From Solirubrobacteraceae bacterium (GTDB taxonomy: Bacteria; Actinomycetota; Thermoleophilia; Solirubrobacterales; Solirubrobacteraceae): DNA of 16,359 nucleotides. The notes under the pieces were generated by a model. It was not told the DNA's origin. It did not search any database and saw only the letters and a program-made list of their open reading frames with translations. The first letter of the stretch is position 1. Every line of letters begins with the position of its first letter. Position numbers and translations under genes: made by a program. Below, piece after piece: positions 13,096-16,359 of this stretch. Where the stretch lies: assembly GCA_030151725.1 (NCBI GenBank), contig JASLDD010000055.1, positions 1 to 16,359 on the forward strand, written 5' to 3'.

Positions 13096-13266
13096 ATGTC
13101 ACTAACTCTCACAATCATCGTCTTGGTGGTGCTCGCCGTAGCGCTGCTCACGGGCCTCTCCTACGTGATGTCCCGAGCCAACAACCTGCGCCCGCACAGG
13201 CCCGGCTGGCGGCGTGTCGCGCGGTTCCGCCGCGCACGCACGCATGACCGCAGCCGTCTCTCCTAA
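13096..13266 (+). CDS. 56-aa single-pass membrane protein, paralogue of the gene at 13528
   Basis: 56 aa: MSLTLTIIVLVVLAVALLTG starts one hydrophobic helix (about residues 3-25), followed by SYVMSRANNLRPHRPGW and a very basic tail rich in Arg. GGGGA lies about 11 nt upstream of the ATG, and the gene starts 55 nt after the acetyltransferase stop. It aligns end to end with the first part of the 67-aa protein encoded at 13528-13731 (shared pattern: M-x-LTL, VVL-x-VALL-x-GL, L-x-PH-x-PG). That similarity between two separate frames is the main evidence that both are real. The likely topology is N-terminus out and basic tail in the cytoplasm. I know of no function. A hairpin follows its stop. Confidence 0.7.
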   Translation: MSLTLTIIVLVVLAVALLTGLSYVMSRANNLRPHRPGWRRVARFRRARTHDRSRLS

Positions 13267-13280
13267 ATCGACCGAGGTGG

Positions 13281-13302
13281 CCCTCGGCCCATAGGCCGGG
13301 GG
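13281..13302 (+). terminator. hairpin after the 56-aa membrane protein gene
   Basis: CCCTCGGCC (13281-13289) pairs with GGCCGGGGG (13294-13302) with one T-G wobble and loop CATA. It begins 14 nt after the stop, with no T-run behind it. Confidence 0.6.
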
Positions 13303-13374
13303 TCGCGCTCGAATCGGCGCCGAGGTGGTGCCGGCGCTCCCAGCTACTTCTCAGGAATGCAAGCCGAATGCCAG

Positions 13375-13412
13375 TTTCAGCGGATTCTCAGCCTCTTTCA
13401 GTTGATTCTCAG
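13375..13412 (+). repeat. tandem 17-bp direct repeat, operator-like
   Basis: TTTCAGCGGATTCTCAG (13375-13391) and TTTCAGTTGATTCTCAG (13396-13412) are identical at 15 of 17 positions, with a 21-bp period (two helical turns). Inside each unit TTTCAG and TTCTCAG place CAG at 13378, 13389, 13399 and 13410, i.e. every 10-11 bp on one face of the helix. A further TTCTCAG lies at 13348-13354. Phased direct half-sites of this kind are typical for OmpR/PhoB-family response regulators. It sits about 115 nt upstream of the 67-aa membrane protein gene; a promoter is likely nearby, but no convincing -10 was found. Confidence 0.6.
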
Positions 13413-13464
13413 AAACGTCTCTAAGCCGCTCTAGCAAAGGGCGTTGGCGGGGCGCATACGGCGA

Positions 13465-13484
13465 GCATGAGGGAGCTCTCATGC
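13465..13484 (+). promoter_or_regulatory. small hairpin in the leader of the 67-aa membrane protein gene
   Basis: GCATGAG (13465-13471) and CTCATGC (13478-13484) form a 7-bp perfect stem with a 6-nt loop, 43 nt before ATG 13528. Its function is unknown; there is no T-run. Confidence 0.35.
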
Positions 13485-13527
13485 AAGGGCACGTTTGGCC
13501 TCGGGTTTGCTGGGCACACTGCAAGGC

Positions 13528-13731
13528 ATGACTCTCACACTCATGATTGTTCTCAACGTAGTGCTCGGTGTAGCTTTGCTGGCGGGACTTGCTCTCGCAA
13601 TGGCTCACCCCCGGAAACTGACACCTCACCAACCGGGCGTGACCGGCAATGCATGGCGCCTGCGACGTAATCATCGCGAGCGTCGTCCGCGTGGCGAGCG
13701 TGCCCCCCGCCTCTCGCCCGCACTCGACTGA
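13528..13731 (+). CDS. 67-aa single-pass membrane protein, paralogue of the gene at 13096
   Basis: 67 aa from ATG 13528. An in-frame TTG at 13495 was rejected because the paralogue begins at the aligned Met. MTLTLMIVLNVVLGVALLAG begins one helix (about residues 3-25), followed by LALAMAHPRKLTPHQPGV and a strongly basic tail (WRLRRNHRERRPRGER). It shares with the 56-aa protein the start M-x-LTL, the VVL-x-VALL-x-GL helix and the L-x-PH-x-PG motif just after the membrane. The upstream region carries a phased direct repeat and a hairpin, so expression is probably controlled separately. Function unknown; a small membrane regulator or stress-induced protein is possible but unproven. A convergent terminator follows. 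Confidence 0.65.
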   Translation: MTLTLMIVLNVVLGVALLAGLALAMAHPRKLTPHQPGVTGNAWRLRRNHRERRPRGERAPRLSPALD

Positions 13732-13742
13732 CTCGACGGCGG

Positions 13743-13773
13743 CGGCTCAGGCGATCAGCGTTCGCCTGAGCCG
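13743..13773. terminator. bidirectional terminator between convergent genes
   Basis: CGGCTCAGGCGA (13743-13754) and TCGCCTGAGCCG (13762-13773) form a perfect 12-bp stem with a 7-nt loop, followed by TTTC on the plus strand. The stop codon of the minus-strand 44-aa gene lies in the loop, so its last codons are part of the stem. Confidence 0.8.
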
Positions 13774-13889
13774 TTTCGCCACAGGATCACGTACCAGATC
13801 GCCACCAGGATCAGCACACCCAGGGGCAGCACCAGCGTCAGGATCGAGCCGGTGAGAAAGCCCGAGGCGATGGGGATTACGTCTGGCAT
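13755..13889 (-). CDS. 44-aa single-helix membrane protein at the end of the oxidase operon
   Basis: 44 aa from ATG 13889. AGGAGGAG lies immediately upstream (complement of about 13892-13899), overlapping the ctaG stop, so the gene is translated as part of the oxidase operon. A longer in-frame start at 14012 lies inside ctaG and was rejected. The sequence starts MPDVIPIASGFLTGSILTLV and has one hydrophobic helix (about residues 9-37, ending AIWYVILWRNGSGER). Its size and position resemble the tiny accessory subunits found in terminal oxidases, such as four-helix or single-helix subunit IV-like proteins, but there is no direct homology I can name. Role in oxidase assembly or stability is inference. 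Confidence 0.75.
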   Translation of the reverse strand: MPDVIPIASGFLTGSILTLVLPLGVLILVAIWYVILWRNGSGER

Positions 13890-13897
13890 AACTCCTC

Positions 13898-14773
13898 CTA
13901 GTGCTCGCTCGCCAGTCGTGGAGCCCGGGACTGCCCGGCCTCCGCAGGCTTCAGCCAGCGGTTGACATAGACAAAGATCACGATCAAGAACGAGATCGAC
14001 CCCGGGACCCACATTATCCCGGCGGCGAGTTGTTGATCGGCCATCGCCGATATGCCGCCCGGTCGCGAGACCTGATTGGCGTAGGCCGCATACAGCGGGT
14101 GTGGGGCCAGGGCGAGGACGACGGCGAGGATCCAGCTGACGATCATGGCCCCGACCAGGTAGAGCACGCGCTGGGGAGCCGCCAGCCGCGCGTGCAGCGG
14201 CGCCGAGGGGATCACCTGCTTCCAGAACAGGACTGCGGTCCCGAAGAACAGCGTGTGCTCGAGCGCGTGCAGCGTGCCTGAGCGCAGGGTCGCATCGAAC
14301 ATCGCCGGCACATGCCAGACCAGCAGCACACCCGAGAACAACACAAAGCTGGGGCCGGGGCTGCCGAGCATTCGACTGAGGACGCGCAGCGGCTCTGTGC
14401 GCTCACCGTGGCTGAGGCCGCGGCCGAGCCAGCGTCGGGCATCGAGCGGCAGGCAGCGCCACAGACGGATCCAGGGCTGGGAGAGCACCAGCAGCGGCGC
14501 CGCCACCATCAACAGCAGCACGTGCTGGACCATGTGCGCCCAGAAGAGCTGCGCGCTCAGCAGCTCGAGCGGCGAGCTCAGCGCGAGCAGCAGGACCGCG
14601 AGCGCGGCGTAGAAGCAGGCGCTGCGCCACCGCTGTGAGCTTCGCTTGCGCGCAGGGGTCACCGTGCGACGGTTGCCCAGCCAGTAGAAGACGGCGAGAT
14701 CGACGACTAGGACCAGCGGCGGATTGAACGACCAGTCCCACAAGCCCGGCGTAGCTACCGCCGAGGCAAGCAC
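13898..14773 (-). CDS. ctaG: cytochrome c oxidase assembly factor CtaG (caa3 type)
   Basis: 291 aa from a GTG at 14773 that shares one base with the ctaE stop (TAGTG). The frame remains open far upstream but overlaps ctaE and ctaD there. About seven membrane helices are visible. Family marks are FWAHMVQHVLLLMVAAPLLV, LLVWHVPAMFDATLRSG, LHALEHTLFFGTAVLFW and the final DQQLAAGIMWVPGSISFLIV. The CtaG (caa3) family is membrane-embedded and is needed for formation of the CuB or CuA site; the His residues in these helices are plausible copper ligands. It belongs to the operon ctaD-ctaE-ctaG and the 44-aa gene. No Shine-Dalgarno fits the GTG well, which fits translational coupling; the exact start is less certain than the identity. 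Confidence 0.9.
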   Translation of the reverse strand: MLASAVATPGLWDWSFNPPLVLVVDLAVFYWLGNRRTVTPARKRSSQRWRSACFYAALAVLLLALSSPLELLSAQLFWAHMVQHVLLLMVAAPLLVLSQPWIRLWRCLPLDARRWLGRGLSHGERTEPLRVLSRMLGSPGPSFVLFSGVLLVWHVPAMFDATLRSGTLHALEHTLFFGTAVLFWKQVIPSAPLHARLAAPQRVLYLVGAMIVSWILAVVLALAPHPLYAAYANQVSRPGGISAMADQQLAAGIMWVPGSISFLIVIFVYVNRWLKPAEAGQSRAPRLASEH

Positions 14774-15438
14774 TATAGGAGGTACAGCGTCACGTACGTC
14801 ACGACCCCGATGCCGGCCAAGAAGCCCCAGTAGAAGACGGCCGCGTCCAGAGAGGGCGCTATCAGCCGGTCGGGATCCTTGATGTCGCCCTCGCGGCCGG
14901 CCGGTTCGCGCCGCGCCCTCATCTCCGTCGCGACGTTGGTCTCGAGCCAGTACATGGTCGCGAGCACGGCGATCAGGTAGAAGCCGCTCCACGCGCAGAA
15001 CACGCTGGCGAAGGCGCCGTCGGTGGGGCCGAAGTGCTGGCTGGTGAACTCCACGCACTGGAGCGCCACCGCCACCAACCCCAGCAGCACGCCGCCGACC
15101 GCCGGGCCGACCCAGCTGCGAGAGCGGGCCTTCATCTGGCGTCCTGAGACGATCGTCAGCACTGCGCTCAGCACGACGCACACGATGAACGCCGCGCCCA
15201 GGCCCTGGTCGGGTTTGAGGTGAGCGGGCCGCCACATGTGGTTCTGGTTGATCGAGCGCAGGTAGAAGTAGGCGAACAGGAAAGCCAGGAAGAAGAACGT
15301 GGTCGCTCCGCACAGCAGCCGTGCAGCCACCGACAGCGCGCGTGCACCGACATCCGGCGGCTCGGGTGGGATCTCCACGCCGGCCGGGACCGGCGGGACC
15401 ATCAGGCCGAGGGGGAGCTCTTCGCTGGGTGAGGACAT
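14773..15438 (-). CDS. ctaE: haem-copper oxidase subunit III
   Basis: 221 aa from ATG 15438, 3 nt after the ctaD stop. The N-terminus is Pro-rich and cytoplasmic (about 1-35). Five hydrophobic helices follow (about 40-60, 78-98, 110-130, 143-165, 195-220), as in five-helix bacterial subunit III. FFFLAFLFAYFYLRSINQNH is the family-like first helix. The last helix reads AVFYWGFLAGIGVVTYVTLY; where canonical subunit III has WHFVD, this protein has WGFLA, so it is a divergent member. Subunit III stabilises subunit I and its proton uptake. Context (ctaD before, ctaG after) supports the call strongly. Confidence 0.9.
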   Translation of the reverse strand: MSSPSEELPLGLMVPPVPAGVEIPPEPPDVGARALSVAARLLCGATTFFFLAFLFAYFYLRSINQNHMWRPAHLKPDQGLGAAFIVCVVLSAVLTIVSGRQMKARSRSWVGPAVGGVLLGLVAVALQCVEFTSQHFGPTDGAFASVFCAWSGFYLIAVLATMYWLETNVATEMRARREPAGREGDIKDPDRLIAPSLDAAVFYWGFLAGIGVVTYVTLYLL

Positions 15439-15441
15439 CGA

Positions 15442-16359
15442 TCAGGCCCCCGCGGTCGCCGGCTGGCCACCCGCCACGAGCGGTGTGCCGTAGTCGTAGG
15501 GGTCGGAGTCGAAGATCGGTATCTGCTCGAAGTTGTTGACCGGCACGGGCGTCGGCACCTGCCACTCGAGCGACTTGGAGCGCCATGGGTTGGACTCGGC
15601 CGGCTCGCGCACGAAGATCAGCGAGTAGACGGCGTTGGCCAGGAACACGAGCATCGAGAGCCCCAGCACGAACGCCGAGATCGACACCCACACGTTGAGC
15701 GTCTGCAGGTTCGGCGCGTAGGTGCTCACGCGCCTGGGCATGCCCTCCATACCGAGCACGAACAGCGGCATGAACGTCGAGTTGAACGCGATGAACATGC
15801 TCCAGAAGTGGATCTTGGAGAGGCGCTCGTTGAAGCGCAGGCCGGTCATCTTGGGCACCCAGTAGTAGATGGCGGCAAAGAACGTGAAGATCAGCCCGCC
15901 CATGATCGTGTAGTGGAAGTGGGCCATCACGAAGAAGCTGCCGTGCGTGTCGGTGTCGCTGGGCGTGTCTGACAGGAATACGCCCGACAGGCCGCCGATC
16001 AGGAAGTTGAACGTCCACGCCAGGCAGAACAGCATTGGCACGCTGAAGGACGTCCGCGACTTCCACAGGGTGCCCATGACGCACAGGAAGATGAAGCCCG
16101 TGGGGATCGAGATGATCTCCGTGGAGAGCATGTAGAAGGGCCGCAAATCGGCGTTGATGCCGCTGACGAACAGATGGTGCTGCCACACGAAGAAGCTCAG
16201 CAGGCTGACGCCGAGCATCCCTGACACGGCTAGGCGGTAGCCCCACAGAGGCTTGCGCGTGAAGACGGGGATCAGCTCGAGCACGATCCCGAAGCCGGGC
16301 AGCGCGAGGATGTAGACCTCGGGGTGCCCGAAGAACCAGAACAGGTTCTCGAACAGATA
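15442..16359 (-). CDS. ctaD: haem-copper oxidase subunit I, C-terminal part (5' end beyond the window)
   Basis: The C-terminal 305 aa of subunit I; the gene enters from beyond 16359, so the ATG at 16284 is internal. Subunit I holds haem a, haem a3 and CuB, where O2 is reduced and protons are pumped. Visible at the top are FWFFGHPEVYI with the CuB His, its cross-linked Tyr and the D-channel Glu (codons 16309-16329), then WQHHLF with two CuB His (16174-16179), and AHFHY with the haem ligands (15910-15921).

Two usual residues are changed. IPTGFIF (Ile codon 16090-16092) stands where IPTGVKVF supplies the K-channel Lys, and THGSFF (Gly codon 15940-15942) stands where HDTYY supplies a Mg-site Asp. 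Otherwise it is an A-type oxidase. Subunit II is not in view. Confidence 0.95.
   Translation of the reverse strand, partial: YLFENLFWFFGHPEVYILALPGFGIVLELIPVFTRKPLWGYRLAVSGMLGVSLLSFFVWQHHLFVSGINADLRPFYMLSTEIISIPTGFIFLCVMGTLWKSRTSFSVPMLFCLAWTFNFLIGGLSGVFLSDTPSDTDTHGSFFVMAHFHYTIMGGLIFTFFAAIYYWVPKMTGLRFNERLSKIHFWSMFIAFNSTFMPLFVLGMEGMPRRVSTYAPNLQTLNVWVSISAFVLGLSMLVFLANAVYSLIFVREPAESNPWRSKSLEWQVPTPVPVNNFEQIPIFDSDPYDYGTPLVAGGQPATAGA

Noticed and set aside
13348..13412. The repeats as a CRISPR array
   Set aside because: Only two full copies with a 4-bp gap and no spacer-length intervals; the phasing fits a regulator site instead.
13898..16246. A 782-residue open frame on the minus strand
   Set aside because: Only its last 291 codons encode a recognisable protein (ctaG). 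The earlier part is an out-of-frame reading of ctaD and ctaE, kept open by high GC.
16284..16359. ATG at 16284 as the start of ctaD
   Set aside because: The same frame continues to the window edge and encodes the conserved FGHPEVY segment, so the gene is simply cut by the window.

Overview
The window is high-GC DNA (most third codon positions are G or C) with dense, mostly ATGA/GTGA-coupled operons and hairpin terminators. It combines a complete flagellar export core, a FlhF-like protein directly followed by a PilZ protein, and an aa3-type oxidase module with a caa3-type CtaG. This suggests a motile, aerobic, Gram-positive high-GC bacterium, most likely an actinobacterium of the Thermoleophilia/Solirubrobacterales kind. 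The taxonomic placement is inference; no rRNA is present.

Region 1 (1-6899, + strand) is the 3' part of a late flagellar biogenesis operon. It holds fliQ, fliR, flhB and flhA (type III export gate), a FlhF-like SRP-type GTPase with altered nucleotide-binding motifs, a YcgR-type PilZ (c-di-GMP) protein, a Lys/Gly/Glu-repeat two-helix membrane protein and a 68-residue charged protein. Four junctions are 4-bp ATGA/GTGA overlaps.

Region 2 (6900-8953, + strand) is a sigma-28 (FliA/SigD) regulon segment. A very good sigma-28 promoter precedes a short D0/D1-only flagellin gene, followed by one or two strong hairpins. A second sigma-28-like promoter ends only about 10 nt before the start of a CHAP-domain peptidoglycan amidase, probably the flagellar wall hydrolase.

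Region 3 (8954-12263) is a copper/redox block: SCO1, a ceruloplasmin/hephaestin-like two-domain multicopper oxidase, a plastocyanin-type cupredoxin, a bidirectional terminator, and on the minus strand a secreted protein that looks like a tandem duplication of a cupredoxin-like domain.

Region 4 (12264-13754) holds a divergent promoter region, a maltose/nodulation-type O-acetyltransferase, and two small paralogous single-pass membrane proteins (56 and 67 aa) separated by a 17-bp tandem direct repeat with helical phasing. This looks like an operator.

Region 5 (13755-16359, minus strand) is the 3' end of a terminal-oxidase operon: ctaD (subunit I, running off the window), ctaE (subunit III), ctaG and a 44-aa membrane protein. 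Subunit I keeps the CuB and haem ligands in view but has Ile where the K-channel Lys normally is and Gly where the Mg-site Asp normally is. SCO1 and the cupredoxins probably serve copper delivery to, or electron transfer around, this oxidase.

I found no CRISPR array, transposase, tRNA or rRNA. The candidates for undescribed biology are the small paralogous membrane-protein pair with its phased repeat, the hephaestin-like oxidase with the duplicated cupredoxin, and the K-channel-altered oxidase.
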